A DNA stretch of 64,000 nt from Rubritalea squalenifaciens DSM 18772 (GTDB lineage: Bacteria; Verrucomicrobiota; Verrucomicrobiia; Verrucomicrobiales; Akkermansiaceae), in assembly GCF_900141815.1 (NCBI RefSeq), contig NZ_FQYR01000005.1:124001-188000 (forward strand), given 5' to 3'. The notes under the pieces were generated by a model. It did no database searches. It had not been told where the DNA came from and saw nothing but the letters and a program-made list of their open reading frames with translations. The position numbers were made by a program, and so were the translations under genes. Position 1 is the stretch's first letter; each line of letters opens with the position of its first letter. This document shows, piece after piece, positions 17,139 to 25,736 of this stretch.

Positions 17139-17885
17139 CTATTTAGACTCTACCGCTGACGGAAACTGAGACCAACGGAACATACTGACATCAGTGTCGA
17201 ACCAAGGATTCTGCTCCTTTTTTGCATTCAGAGTATGAACCTTGTAGGCTGACGGGTCGGCTTGAATCCATTGGTCATCCCCCAGATAAACGATGACGTG
17301 GTTACCGCTGGCTGTGATGGCGAGGTCTCCGGGGAGTAACTGCTCTGTAGGAAGCTCTTTAAGTACACCCTGGATGCCAAGTGGTTTGACATAGTTTCGG
17401 TACTCCTCCATCAGAGCTAGCGCACTGGAGTCATGCCACCAATTGAGGATCGATTCTCTTACCAGAGCCGGATTGGCACGAATCAGGCCTTCCTCAGCCA
17501 TGGCTAAACGATATGCCTTCCGCGGAAGTCCCGAGCAATCAATGCCTTTTCCTGTCTCGCCGCCCCAGTGGTACTCGACTCCCTCATAGGATTCCAGATT
17601 TCTGGTGTAGCGCTCCCTCAGGGCGTCCTCCTTGATCTTTCTCATGGGCGCGTAGGCGATGATAGCACCTGCTGCCAGAGGGATAATGACTAGTAGAGAG
17701 CAGAGGGGGCGGAGCTTTCGAGTCAGGATGATGATGCTCATCCAGAAGGTGGCCAGTGCCGCCGTGGCGAGATAAGTCGCCAATTTGCTGTTTACCGGGT
17801 TGTTGTAGATGATGAGAAAGAGGATCAGGCCTCCAATCAGGCCAATCCATGAGAGAGTCTGGAGCTTGAGGCGGGACTTCAGCAT
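17139..17885 (-). CDS. Membrane-anchored NlpC/P60-family hydrolase
   Basis: 248 residues. Two or three N-terminal membrane segments (about residues 10-27, 37-55 and 60-80) are followed by a papain-like NlpC/P60 domain. The catalytic Cys117 is in KGIDCSGL, preceded by YHWGGE, and His196 is in GNHVIVYLGD. The third polar residue would lie in WIQADP. Enzymes of this family cut peptide bonds in peptidoglycan stems, although some act on other substrates. LPGDLAI before the His is typical. The lipoprotein gene upstream ends 3 bp before this start, so they are one operon and probably act on the same wall material. Confidence 0.88.
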   Translation of the reverse strand: MLKSRLKLQTLSWIGLIGGLILFLIIYNNPVNSKLATYLATAALATFWMSIIILTRKLRPLCSLLVIIPLAAGAIIAYAPMRKIKEDALRERYTRNLESYEGVEYHWGGETGKGIDCSGLPRKAYRLAMAEEGLIRANPALVRESILNWWHDSSALALMEEYRNYVKPLGIQGVLKELPTEQLLPGDLAITASGNHVIVYLGDDQWIQADPSAYKVHTLNAKKEQNPWFDTDVSMFRWSQFPSAVESK

Positions 17886-17888
17886 GGT

Positions 17889-18725
17889 TTAAAGCGGGCG
17901 GGCATAGGTTTCACAGCGATTGTTCCATCCAGCGCGCCAGCGGGATTCACCCCGGGCCTGAGGTGAGTTTTTGATGCGGCGCTCTAACATGGCTTTGGCA
18001 GAATCAGCAAAGGCCCTGGCGGAATCTTGTCCTCCGGAGGAGGGACGCATGTTCGAGAGCACCTGAAGCATGCCCCAGCCTTGGTTGTTGTAGCGTTCGG
18101 TGGGATTGGTGCCGTCGCCTTTGAAATTAACGTAGTCGATGAGGGCGTAGGCTCCGTTTGGGGTAGATGCGACTTTGGCATAATTGTCCCGGATGCGTGC
18201 CCGTTCCTGGGCCGGAGCCGCGGCGAGGATCTTGGGGAGTGCGGCGCTGGAGCGGGAAAGGATGAAGTCAGTCTGGAGAGTGACGGTGCTTGCGAGAAAC
18301 TTGCGTAACTCGGTGAGGCGTGGGCCGTTTTTGTCGGCATTGAACTGGGCTCTGGAGTTCCACGGGCAATCCTTGGCGCTGAGCACCCAGGCTGGAATGT
18401 CTTTGTTGCCAGCAGCTTTAGCGTAGTTGATGAAGAGCGGGAAGGTCTCTGTCCAGCGGCCATTGAAGCCTTTGGGGTACCAAATGAAGTGACCAATCCC
18501 CATGGAGGGGAATTCCTCTCCTTCATTCCAGTGGGTGAGCCCGGCGACGCTACCTCCAGATTCATTCTGCCAGATCTTTTTGCCGATCTTCATTTTGTCG
18601 GCATTGGAAAAGCGGGGAAGGAGGTTGTTGCTGGAGGCTGTTTTGACAAGAACGGGAGTTTGTTCCACTGGCGTGCAAGCCAGAAGTGGAAGAGATAAGA
18701 GGGTGAGCAAAAACGGATACTTCAT
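17889..18725 (-). CDS. Lipoprotein, possible lysozyme-like wall hydrolase
   Basis: 278 residues with a lipobox LLAC (Cys17). The segment KKIWQNESGGSVAGLTHWNEGEEFPSMGIGHFIWYP (residues 49-83) combines a candidate acid Glu55 with a GIGH turn at 76-79. That arrangement is reminiscent of T4-type lysozymes (Glu followed by TIGIGH). I remember this as a conserved bacterial family without an assigned activity. It is transcribed just ahead of an NlpC/P60 hydrolase gene (3-bp gap), which supports a role in the cell wall; the hydrolase call itself is inference. Confidence 0.7.
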   Translation of the reverse strand: MKYPFLLTLLSLPLLACTPVEQTPVLVKTASSNNLLPRFSNADKMKIGKKIWQNESGGSVAGLTHWNEGEEFPSMGIGHFIWYPKGFNGRWTETFPLFINYAKAAGNKDIPAWVLSAKDCPWNSRAQFNADKNGPRLTELRKFLASTVTLQTDFILSRSSAALPKILAAAPAQERARIRDNYAKVASTPNGAYALIDYVNFKGDGTNPTERYNNQGWGMLQVLSNMRPSSGGQDSARAFADSAKAMLERRIKNSPQARGESRWRAGWNNRCETYARPL

Positions 18726-18804
18726 GATAGAGTAATGAGTTATTTATGGGATTTTACGAGTGTAATCCCTGGAATGTTTCGTTATCTGTCGACGTATCCC
18801 AATT

Positions 18805-19164
18805 ATGCCGATCTTCCTGAAATACCTGATCACGGCTGCCATTGTTGTGGCAGTATCCGAGTTTGCCAAACGGAGTGACAAGCTGGGGGCTTTGATCGCC
18901 TCCTTGCCCATGGTCACGACGATTGCGATGATCTGGATGTTTGTCGAATTGAAGGGGCAAACCCAGGTGGACAAGATTGCGAACCATTCCTGGTACACGT
19001 TCTGGTACGTCCTGCCAACCTTGCCGATGTTTTTGGTGATTCCAGTCATGATGCGTAAAGGGATTCACTTTGGTTGGGTCTTGGCTACGTATTGTGCCGG
19101 TACGATGGTTCTTTTTGTGCTTCTGCACCTGATTATGCGCCGATTTGGCGATGGTCTGATGTAG
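18805..19164 (+). CDS. DUF3147 family membrane protein
   Basis: 119 residues with four membrane segments: LKYLITAAIVVAVSEFA, LGALIASLPMVTTIAMIWMFV, WYVLPTLPMFLVIPVMM and WVLATYCAGTMVLFVLLHLIM. The SEFAKRSDKLGALIASLP signature fits DUF3147, an uncharacterised inner-membrane family. Its stop is 49 bp before the hisF start on the same strand. Confidence 0.85.
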   Translation: MPIFLKYLITAAIVVAVSEFAKRSDKLGALIASLPMVTTIAMIWMFVELKGQTQVDKIANHSWYTFWYVLPTLPMFLVIPVMMRKGIHFGWVLATYCAGTMVLFVLLHLIMRRFGDGLM

Positions 19165-19213
19165 TGGCGTTTTGTGGGGTTGACCTTTGCGGGCGGAGAG
19201 GTTTTCTTGCGGC

Positions 19214-19981
19214 ATGCTCGCTAAGCGGATTATCCCATGTCTCGACGTCACTGACGGACGAGTAGTGAAAGGCACGAATTTCGTTGATCTCATCGATGCG
19301 GGGGATCCCGTGGAGTGTGCGATTGCTTATAACGAGCAACAGGCAGACGAGCTGGTATTCCTGGACATCACGGCTTCCAGTGATGAGCGTAAAACGATGG
19401 TCGATGTCGTCCGCCGCACTGCCGAGCACGTCTTTATTCCTCTGACCGTGGGGGGAGGTATCCGCAAGGTAGAGGATATGCGCGAAATGCTGATGGCTGG
19501 AGCCGACAAGGTAGGAGTTAATACGGCAGCTGTAGTTAATCCCGGACTGGTCGACGAAGGGGCCAATGCCTTCGGGAGCCAGTGTATTGTCGTCGCCATT
19601 GATGCCAAGCGAGAGGGGCCTGGGAAGTGGGGAGTCTATACCCATGGTGGCCGCAAGCCTGTAGGGCTGGACGTGGTCGAGTGGGCCAAGGAAATCTACA
19701 ATCGTGGTGCCGGTGAGATTCTACTTACCAGCATGGATGGAGATGGTACTAAGGCTGGCTATGATGTTGAACTGACTGCTGCAGTCAGTGAGGCTGTGGG
19801 GATTCCTGTGATTGCCAGTGGCGGGGCGGGGAATCTGCAGCACATGGTCGATGTGCTTGAGCAAGGCAAGGCAGATGCCGTGCTTGCGGCGAGTATCTTC
19901 CACTTTGGTCAGCACACGGTTGCTGAAGCTAAAGCCTATTTTGCCGAGAAAGGTATTCCGGTTAGGCCGATCACCAAGTAA
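19214..19981 (+). CDS. hisF: Imidazole glycerol phosphate synthase, cyclase subunit
   Basis: Cyclase half of IGP synthase; with HisH it makes imidazole glycerol phosphate and AICAR. I start at the ATG at 19214 ([12 protein letters not shown]), the family's usual N-terminus, with GGAGAGG about 12 bp upstream; a longer frame from 19187 adds nine non-conserved residues. Phosphate-binding loops VGGGIR and ASGGAG are intact, as are the catalytic aspartates in IPCLDV and LLTSMDGDG. 255 residues is normal. hisH is not adjacent. Confidence 0.96.
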   Translation: MLAKRIIPCLDVTDGRVVKGTNFVDLIDAGDPVECAIAYNEQQADELVFLDITASSDERKTMVDVVRRTAEHVFIPLTVGGGIRKVEDMREMLMAGADKVGVNTAAVVNPGLVDEGANAFGSQCIVVAIDAKREGPGKWGVYTHGGRKPVGLDVVEWAKEIYNRGAGEILLTSMDGDGTKAGYDVELTAAVSEAVGIPVIASGGAGNLQHMVDVLEQGKADAVLAASIFHFGQHTVAEAKAYFAEKGIPVRPITK

Positions 19982-20136
19982 TTCCGTTGCAGATCCGGAA
20001 TTGGTAACAATAACGACAACCTGATGTTCTAGTCTGAATATCAATGTTTTGCCGTGTCGATGTGTGTGCTGACTAGCCCTTCTGGCTCACAAATGTGAAG
20101 CAAGGGTTGAAAGTCTCAAATGGGTAGTTTACTACC

Positions 20137-21156
20137 ATGACCATGTCCTTTGCTAAGTACATTACTACCCCTTTGACTGTTTCCCTGTTGAGCTGTCTCC
20201 TGCTTTCTTCATGTGATGTGGATTGGCGTAGCCGTAAGCAGATTGAAGAGGAAAAGAAGGAGCAAATGGAACATGAGCAGACTCTCAGGGAGCTTGAAGC
20301 TACCCGTAGGTCTGTGGAGGCCTCCAAGGCTCTTGAAAAACAAAAGGCAGCAGAGCTCGCAGCCAAACGTGCTGCTGAAGAGGCTGAGGAGAAAGAGCTC
20401 GAGCGTCAGCGTGTCGAGGAGCAGAAAAGGCTTGAGGAGGAAGCCAGACTGGCCGAGCTGCAGCTTAAGGAGGACCAGTATCGAGAGAGGCAGAGACTCC
20501 AGGCTTGTATTCAATTCAAGGGTAGGAAATTTGCATCGCTGACTCTGCGCAATGGCGACACCTTGGAAAACCTCAAAGTCACCTCCGCTGATGCGATTGG
20601 TGTATCTTTCATGCATGCCCATGGAATCAAAAGGATTCCATTCACGAATCTTCCTGATGAGATTCGCGAGGCCTGCCATTATGACCCGGAAGCCGCAAAG
20701 AGACGCGAGAAGCTTGAGCTGAAGTACAAGCAGGCCCAATATGAGGCGGCTCATAAGCTGGAGATGCTGGAGCGAGAAAGAAAAATCAAACTCAAGCAGC
20801 TTACCACCCTGTCAGGTGATTCACCTTCTAGCAATACCAAGCCTTCTACCACTCCCAAGGCTAGCACCCAACAAGGCTCGCTCACAGTGACCGTTTCCGG
20901 GATTAACCAACTTGGCAGAGACTACAAAAGGGGACAAAAGCTGCTTAAGATTCGAGCCTTTGCCAATGTGCCTGCCTATATCGAATTCAACGGTGAGCGC
21001 ATTGTTACACTGCAGCCGTTTGTGGCTCGTGAAGTGGATAGGATGACGAGTCTTACTGGTCAATACAAGGTGGTCTTGAGAAGTGTCAAAGATGGCGCCA
21101 TTCTCGACCAGGAAAGCCATAACAGAAAGACCGGCCTGTCTACCAGCGAGCTCTAG
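20137..21156 (+). CDS. Coiled-coil lipoprotein with a small beta domain
   Basis: 339 residues. A lipoprotein signal (SLLSCLLLSSC, Cys26) leads into about 90 residues of Glu/Arg/Lys-rich coiled coil. A compact domain follows at about 128-185 (RKFASLTLRNGD...IGVSFMHAHGIKRIPFTNLPDEIREACHYDPEAA). I recognise this 60-residue pattern, ending in IPF-x2-LP and a YDP-x-A helix, as recurrent in Verrucomicrobiota proteins, without a known activity. After a second helix and a Ser/Thr/Pro linker, a C-terminal beta domain (LTVTVSGINQLGRDY...) ends the protein. Probably anchored in the outer membrane with the coil crossing the periplasm. Confidence 0.78.
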   Translation: MTMSFAKYITTPLTVSLLSCLLLSSCDVDWRSRKQIEEEKKEQMEHEQTLRELEATRRSVEASKALEKQKAAELAAKRAAEEAEEKELERQRVEEQKRLEEEARLAELQLKEDQYRERQRLQACIQFKGRKFASLTLRNGDTLENLKVTSADAIGVSFMHAHGIKRIPFTNLPDEIREACHYDPEAAKRREKLELKYKQAQYEAAHKLEMLERERKIKLKQLTTLSGDSPSSNTKPSTTPKASTQQGSLTVTVSGINQLGRDYKRGQKLLKIRAFANVPAYIEFNGERIVTLQPFVAREVDRMTSLTGQYKVVLRSVKDGAILDQESHNRKTGLSTSEL

Positions 21157-21378
21157 TCTTCCGGTTAGATTGGCCATCTTCATGGTGAAATCGAGAGTGA
21201 GCTCTTCTCGTTTTAGCGTCTAGGAAAGCTCGTCTTCACAGCTCCGTGGAAAAAATCCCCTGACAGGATTGGCCATGGCGTGTAAACTATATCCAGTTGT
21301 GAATTGAGTGTCAGTGTATTGCTCGGTGCATCGGTTTCCGTTGCAGCCTTGAAAGACATTCCTGTTCACACAGGATTT

Positions 21379-21549
21379 ATGAGAAAAACAAAAGAAGTAC
21401 TAAAGATAGGCGCTCTTGTGGCGCTTGGTTCCGCAGCCTTGATCAGTTTGGTTGCGTGTGAGAAAGAGGGACCTGCAGAGAAGGCTGGCAAGAAAATTGA
21501 CGAAGCCGTCGAGAAAGCAGGTGATAAAGTGGAAGACGCTACTGACTAA
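21379..21549 (+). CDS. Small lipoprotein with amphipathic tail
   Basis: I choose the ATG at 21379 (AGGA 5 bp upstream), giving 56 residues; a frame from 21304 is longer but would bury the signal peptide. The lipobox is SLVAC (Cys27). The mature peptide [28 protein letters not shown] is an 11-residue-periodic amphipathic helix like those of YtxH/LEA-type stress proteins. It is followed by the DUF1328 gene 14 bp downstream; similar pairs occur among general stress genes in Gram-negative bacteria. Confidence 0.75.
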   Translation: MRKTKEVLKIGALVALGSAALISLVACEKEGPAEKAGKKIDEAVEKAGDKVEDATD

Positions 21550-21563
21550 CCCCAAATAAGAAG

Positions 21564-21716
21564 ATGTTAAGCAACGCCCTGCTATTTCTAATCATCGCAT
21601 TGATCGCAGCTGCCTTAGGCTTCACCGTATTGTCTGGTATTGCTGCTACAATTGCCAAGATTCTCTTTATCCTCTTTTTGATTGTTTGGATTCTTTCCTT
21701 TTTCAAAAAGGGTTAA
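21564..21716 (+). CDS. DUF1328 (UPF0391) small membrane protein
   Basis: A 50-residue protein read directly from the DNA. It begins [20 protein letters not shown], continues through [21 protein letters not shown] and ends SFFKKG. The two hydrophobic helices with AALGF and the terminal SF-x-KKG match the DUF1328/YtjA family. Its function is unknown, but it is often induced by osmotic or general stress. It forms a transcript with the small lipoprotein gene 14 bp upstream and is closed by the terminator at 21746. Confidence 0.88.
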   Translation: MLSNALLFLIIALIAAALGFTVLSGIAATIAKILFILFLIVWILSFFKKG

Positions 21717-21745
21717 GCCGATGCAGTTAGCATCCTAGGAATTTC

Positions 21746-21775
21746 AAAGGCACCCGTGATGGGTGCCTTTTTTTT
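21746..21775. terminator. Bidirectional terminator after DUF1328
   Basis: AAAGGCACCC / GGGTGCCTTT arms with a 5-nt loop, followed by eight T on the plus strand. Also lies just after the mgtC-like gene on the minus strand. Confidence 0.93.
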
Positions 21776-21779
21776 GCAG

Positions 21780-22241
21780 TTACCTCTCTGATTGGTGGTT
21801 CTTCACTTTTTTCTTTAATGGGGCCAAGAGGACGAGAGATACGTACATCAGAGCCGAGAGTAGTATGGCTAAATCAAACCGGTTGAAGGCACAAGCCACT
21901 CCAATAGCTCCCGTGCCCCAGAGGGTTATTGCCGTGGCGGTTCCTTTCACACTCTCGTTATTTTTTAGAATAGCTCCACCACCTAGGAAGCCGAGGCCAG
22001 TCATTACCCCGGCTATAAGGCGAGCTGCTGCATCATGCTCAATGCCCTCAGAGGGGACTAAGGATTTACCCACAAGTACAAAAATACAGCAGGTGACTGC
22101 GACTAAGGGATACGTACGTAATCCAGCGTTTTTCTCATGTGACTCACGATGCAGGCCGATAGGGAATGCTAGAATGCAGGCCGCTAGAGCTCTTCCAATA
22201 TCTTGGATTTGGGGTAGGAACTCTGAGATTTGTTCTAACAT
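21780..22241 (-). CDS. MgtC/SapB family membrane protein
   Basis: 153 residues. The N-terminal AACILAFPIGLHRESHEKNAGLRTYPLVAVTCCIFVLVG and the later LIAGVMTGLGFLGGGAILKN are the defining MgtC/SapB motifs. About four membrane helices are present. This is the short form without the C-terminal ACT-like domain of Salmonella MgtC. Family members are linked to magnesium limitation and F-ATPase modulation in pathogens; environmental homologues are poorly understood. Confidence 0.92.
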   Translation of the reverse strand: MLEQISEFLPQIQDIGRALAACILAFPIGLHRESHEKNAGLRTYPLVAVTCCIFVLVGKSLVPSEGIEHDAAARLIAGVMTGLGFLGGGAILKNNESVKGTATAITLWGTGAIGVACAFNRFDLAILLSALMYVSLVLLAPLKKKVKNHQSER

Positions 22242-22285
22242 AGGTAAAGATAAATGCAGTATTAGGGAAGATTACTTCTCAGGCT

Positions 22286-22828
22286 TTATTGTTTCAAGGC
22301 TGCTTCAATCGCTTCAGTCACCTTGGCGTCATCCGGGGTGGTGCGTGGTGAGAAGCGGGCGAGGATCTTGCCGTCCTTGGAGATCAGGAACTTGGTGAAG
22401 TTCCATTTGATGAGTCCTGGATAAGGCGAGTCCTTGCCAGCAAGGATCGTGTACAAGTCGTGGCGTTCCTTGCCATTCACCTTGAGTTTACCGTAGATAG
22501 GGAATGTTACTCCATAGGTGGTGGAGCAGAAGGTCTCAATCTCCTTGCCGGTACCAGGTTCCTGTTTGCCAAATTGGTTGCAGGGCATGCCTACCACGGT
22601 GAAACCTTTGTCGGCGTATTTCTTCTGCAGCTCCTCGAGCTGAGCGTACTGCTTGGTGAGACCGCACTTGGAGGCCACATTGACGATTAGCATGACCTTA
22701 CCCTTGTGTTCGGCCAGGCTAGTCTCTTTATCGTCGACAAGCGTTTTGAGCGGGACGTCGTAGATACTGGCGGAGACTGAGCCAATGGCAGCGCTGCTGA
22801 AGAGGGCGAATAGCTTTTTGAACATCAT
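22286..22828 (-). CDS. Secreted glutathione peroxidase family protein (Cys form)
   Basis: 180 residues with a signal peptide (KLFALFSSAAIGSVSAS). The catalytic tetrad is visible: Cys55 in VNVASKCGLTKQY, Gln85 in PCNQFGKQEPG, and Trp142-Asn143 in IKWNFTKFL. The peroxidatic residue is Cys, not Sec, and the family in bacteria normally uses thioredoxin as reductant. It would reduce peroxides in the periplasm. The Cys here contrasts with the in-frame UGA gene at 39900-40844. Confidence 0.93.
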   Translation of the reverse strand: MMFKKLFALFSSAAIGSVSASIYDVPLKTLVDDKETSLAEHKGKVMLIVNVASKCGLTKQYAQLEELQKKYADKGFTVVGMPCNQFGKQEPGTGKEIETFCSTTYGVTFPIYGKLKVNGKERHDLYTILAGKDSPYPGLIKWNFTKFLISKDGKILARFSPRTTPDDAKVTEAIEAALKQ

Positions 22829-23010
22829 GGCTTGGAATTTAATGCTGTTATGAAAAATGTACAGTGGTGACTTTTAGGGTGAATGCTTGAAGGTCCTGAG
22901 GTAGGGATCTTACTGGTACAAGGAGCGCGATTTGTAGTAAGTGTCGGGATATGGCGGCTTGCTGGGTTGACACCACGGGGGTGAGTTTGCACTTTGTTGG
23001 ACTGTAAATT

Positions 23011-24027
23011 ATGAGCAAGCAAATCATACTCAAAGCTAATTTGGAACTCGGTGTCGTCCCAACACATGTGAAATTTGTCGGAGGCCTGGTGCCGGATGAA
23101 AATGGCAAGCTGCCAAGAAATGCAGATGGTGAATTCGTCGTCGTGGCGGAGATGAAGAAGTTGATGGAGCAAAGCTCGGTGGCGATCACCAGCGTGCAGG
23201 TTCCTTACTTCGGTGGTGCGGATGCTGCGGATGTGGATGCGTTCTACAATAGTCTCAAGGATCTAGGCCTTACGCTTCACATCATCATGATGGTGGGCGG
23301 TGCTGACCCGATGTCTCCGGAAGGTGAAGACGCGGTAGTTGCCCAGCTCGTGGAAGGTCTGCAGACTGCCAAGAAATTTGGCGTGGCTACCGTTTCCTCC
23401 ACCTCTCTGGAAGAATGGATGGACCCGAATGCTTCCCGCAAAGACGGCGCTGATTTTGACGCGGCTGTGAAGCAGGTGATCAAGCTTCACGTACGTGCCT
23501 ACGAAGAGGCCGGTGTGGCTGGTAGCTGCGTAGAGGCCTGGAACCTGGAGTTCCTTCGTGGCATTGAGTTCAGCACATTCACTGACCTCGGTCGTGTGTG
23601 GGAAGTGGCCAAGGGCGCGAATGAGGTGATTGGGAAGAAATTCTTCAAACTCCTCATTGATGCCGCTCACTGCGGTGACTCCGAACTGAGTATCGATGAG
23701 AATGCAGCTCTCATTGCCAAGATTGCCGAGAGTGGTGAGATGGGCATGTTCCATGCTTCTTCTCCTACCACCCGTGGCTGCCTCTCTACCGATGATGGTT
23801 GGATCGGTGCCTTGCTTACTGCTTGTGCAAAGACAGGCAAACTCACTCAGGTCTTTGTGGAGCTCTTCAACCATGAAGACGATGCCTTGGCCGGTCTGCG
23901 TGCTGGAGTCGAAGGTCATGGTGTGGATACCACGGACGGACGTACTTACAGCGAGGCTGTGATCGACGGTCTGCGTGACGTGTCTTGCCGTATCAATAAT
24001 TTGGTTGCGCGCGGTCTTCTCAAGTAA
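23011..24027 (+). CDS. Xylose isomerase-like TIM-barrel protein
   Basis: 338 residues, cytoplasmic. The C-terminal part FHASSPTTRGCLSTDDGWIGALL...TQVFVELFNHEDDALAGLR has the His/Asp/Glu spacing of sugar-phosphate isomerase/AP endonuclease-2 TIM barrels. LLIDAAHCGDSELSIDE supplies a further Asp-x-x-His. Metal-dependent sugar epimerase or isomerase activity is likely; the substrate is unknown. An SDR-type epimerase gene follows 36 bp later on the same strand, so both may act on one sugar. Confidence 0.75.
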   Translation: MSKQIILKANLELGVVPTHVKFVGGLVPDENGKLPRNADGEFVVVAEMKKLMEQSSVAITSVQVPYFGGADAADVDAFYNSLKDLGLTLHIIMMVGGADPMSPEGEDAVVAQLVEGLQTAKKFGVATVSSTSLEEWMDPNASRKDGADFDAAVKQVIKLHVRAYEEAGVAGSCVEAWNLEFLRGIEFSTFTDLGRVWEVAKGANEVIGKKFFKLLIDAAHCGDSELSIDENAALIAKIAESGEMGMFHASSPTTRGCLSTDDGWIGALLTACAKTGKLTQVFVELFNHEDDALAGLRAGVEGHGVDTTDGRTYSEAVIDGLRDVSCRINNLVARGLLK

Positions 24028-24063
24028 GGAGCTCGTTAACACTTGTTTCCACACAGTCACCTC

Positions 24064-24957
24064 ATGAGTAAGACAATCTTGGTTATTGGTGGCTCTGGCT
24101 GTGTGGGACGCAATGTGATTGAAGTTTTGATGAGGGATCACCCGGAGTGCCGGGTGATCCTTTTGTCTCGGGGCATTGCATCTGTGGAGCAGCGCCAGGG
24201 AGTGACCTGGGTACGGGGAGACATTCTCGATAAAGATTCCCTGCTCGATGTCATGCGGAAGTTTGAGGTGACTCATATCCTGCACGCAGCGGGCATGCGA
24301 ACCTCGGACTGCAAAGCCGATCCCGTGCACGCCATGGAGGTGAATGTCGCGGGTACAGTGAATGTGTTAGATTCGGCCAGAATGCATGGAGCGATTGAGC
24401 GCCTGGTGTTTCTGAGTACCGCCGCTGTCTACGAGGTGCCGGATGGTGAAGAATTTCTCGATGAAGGTGCCAAGACGAGCGCGCTCAATGCCTACACGGC
24501 GAGCAAGCTGGCCGCCGAAGCGATGGTGGAGTGCTACGCTCGAAGTTATGGTCTGAAATGTACCGTCCTCAGACCTCAAATTATCTATGGCCCGGACCGT
24601 GAGGGGGAAGGCTCTACTGCGGGGGTGAGCGTAGCCATTCGTGAAGCTGCCGCTGGGAGAAAATACACGATCCCTTTTCAGGGGCGGACCTATTTTCACT
24701 ACACCAAGGATGTGGGAATCTATGTGGTGAGGTCTTTGTTAGAGTCCAGCGATGACTATGCGGTCTATAACCTGCCGGGAGAATCTCTGGAGGTAGCAGA
24801 GATTGCTGAGACCTTGAACCGGTGGGCGGGGAGAGAGTTGGTCGACTACATGCCTGTGAGCTATCCCTTTGCTCAGGGACTCGTCGATACGAAGTTCCGT
24901 GAGGCTTATCCAAGCGTGGCCAATACGCCGCTCGATGCGGTGTTAGAAAATTTATGA
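24064..24957 (+). CDS. NAD-dependent epimerase/dehydratase (extended SDR)
   Basis: 297 residues from the ATG at 24064; a frame from 24043 adds seven residues. The nucleotide-binding GGSGCVG lies directly after the N-terminus, HAAG follows at about residue 78, and the catalytic YTASK (Tyr-x3-Lys) comes with Ser/Thr in LSTAAVYE. C-terminal sugar-binding segments are typical of extended SDRs. It is translated after the TIM-barrel gene, which suggests a shared carbohydrate pathway. Confidence 0.9.
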   Translation: MSKTILVIGGSGCVGRNVIEVLMRDHPECRVILLSRGIASVEQRQGVTWVRGDILDKDSLLDVMRKFEVTHILHAAGMRTSDCKADPVHAMEVNVAGTVNVLDSARMHGAIERLVFLSTAAVYEVPDGEEFLDEGAKTSALNAYTASKLAAEAMVECYARSYGLKCTVLRPQIIYGPDREGEGSTAGVSVAIREAAAGRKYTIPFQGRTYFHYTKDVGIYVVRSLLESSDDYAVYNLPGESLEVAEIAETLNRWAGRELVDYMPVSYPFAQGLVDTKFREAYPSVANTPLDAVLENL

Positions 24958-24974
24958 AACCCTGTGGAGAAATT

Positions 24975-25001
24975 AAAAAAGGCGAAGAGGATTCCTTCGC
25001 C
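24975..25001 (-). terminator. Rho-independent terminator of hsp20
   Basis: GGCGAAG / CTTCGCC arms (24981-24987 and 24995-25001) with six A on the left, giving a T-run on the minus strand. It lies 30 bp after the hsp20 stop; the plus side has only three T. Confidence 0.85.
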
Positions 25002-25030
25002 TTTGGCTGGCTAGGGGGATTTAAGTACGT

Positions 25031-25471
25031 TTACTTAATCTCAATACGTTTTGATTTTTCGATTTCTCTGGGTTCCATCTTGGGCATGGTAAGCAGCAGG
25101 AGGCCGTCCTTGTACTCGGCGTTGATAGCATCCGTGTTCACATCATCAGGGAGCTGGAAGCTCCGGGAGAATGATGAGTAGCTAAACTCACGCCTGGTGA
25201 CCGTTTCCCCTTCTTTCTCTTCATGCTCTTGTTTCTGCTCGGAGGAGATTGTCAGTACTCCGTGATCGAGTCCAATATCAAAGTCTCCTTTCTTGAGGCC
25301 TGGAGCTGCAATTTCCATCAGATACTCATTGTCGGTTTCCTTGGAGTTTACAGCGGGAATACTGGTTCCCAGTTCCATACTTCCTCTGAAGAAGTCTCTG
25401 TTGAATAAGCCGTCCCACAACGAATCAATTGCAGGAAGCAAACTGTCTTTGTCCCTTTTGATAATAGCCAT
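25031..25471 (-). CDS. hsp20: Hsp20-family small heat shock protein
   Basis: 146 residues: a short N-terminal arm, an alpha-crystallin domain (about 36-135) and an IEIK C-terminal anchor. The domain shows ETDNEYLMEIAAPGLKKGDFDIGLDHGVLTISSE and AEYKDGLLLLTMPK, the latter matching the A-x-x-x-n-G-v-L signature with Tyr-Lys-Asp-Gly-Leu-Leu. It holds unfolding proteins in solution for refolding by ATP-dependent chaperones. A perfect 8-bp inverted repeat at 25494-25512 lies just upstream of the start and may be its operator. Confidence 0.95.
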   Translation of the reverse strand: MAIIKRDKDSLLPAIDSLWDGLFNRDFFRGSMELGTSIPAVNSKETDNEYLMEIAAPGLKKGDFDIGLDHGVLTISSEQKQEHEEKEGETVTRREFSYSSFSRSFQLPDDVNTDAINAEYKDGLLLLTMPKMEPREIEKSKRIEIK

Positions 25472-25493
25472 AACGTTATCTGTTCGTTCGTGA

Positions 25494-25512
25494 ATGCTAA
25501 GTGGCTTAGCAT
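25494..25512. promoter_or_regulatory. Perfect palindrome upstream of hsp20, candidate operator
   Basis: ATGCTAAG-TGG-CTTAGCAT: 8-bp arms with a 3-bp spacer, centred about 32 bp upstream of the hsp20 start codon. The arms share TTAGCA with the CIRCE element bound by HrcA, but CIRCE has a 9-bp spacer, so this is a different site. A second small palindrome ATAACGTTAT (25470-25479) overlaps the start codon. Confidence 0.5.
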
Positions 25513-25736
25513 AGATAATTTAACGCTTACATCGACTGTCGTCTACGTGGATTTTACTCATCCGAGAGGCCAAAATGTGAAGGTTTTATGTTGGTTGCTA
25601 TATCAGATGGTAGGAGCGGTGATTATGATACATTTCCGTGATCGTGGATTTGTCGGTGAATGAATTTATTATTTAATTACTTACGGCCCTTACTGTCTGC
25701 ATGAAGTTTTGATTTCATCAACTTTCAAGCTCTTGA

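Noticed and set aside
19980-20002. AATTCCG / CGGAATT hairpin after hisF as a terminator
   Set aside because: Stem is short and AT-rich at the ends and is not followed by a T-run on either strand.
22286-22828. Glutathione peroxidase as a second selenoprotein
   Set aside because: The peroxidatic position is a plain Cys codon (Cys55), and no in-frame TGA is present.
25494-25512. Reading the hsp20 palindrome as a CIRCE element
   Set aside because: Spacer is 3 bp instead of 9 and arms lack the ACTC/GAGT ends.
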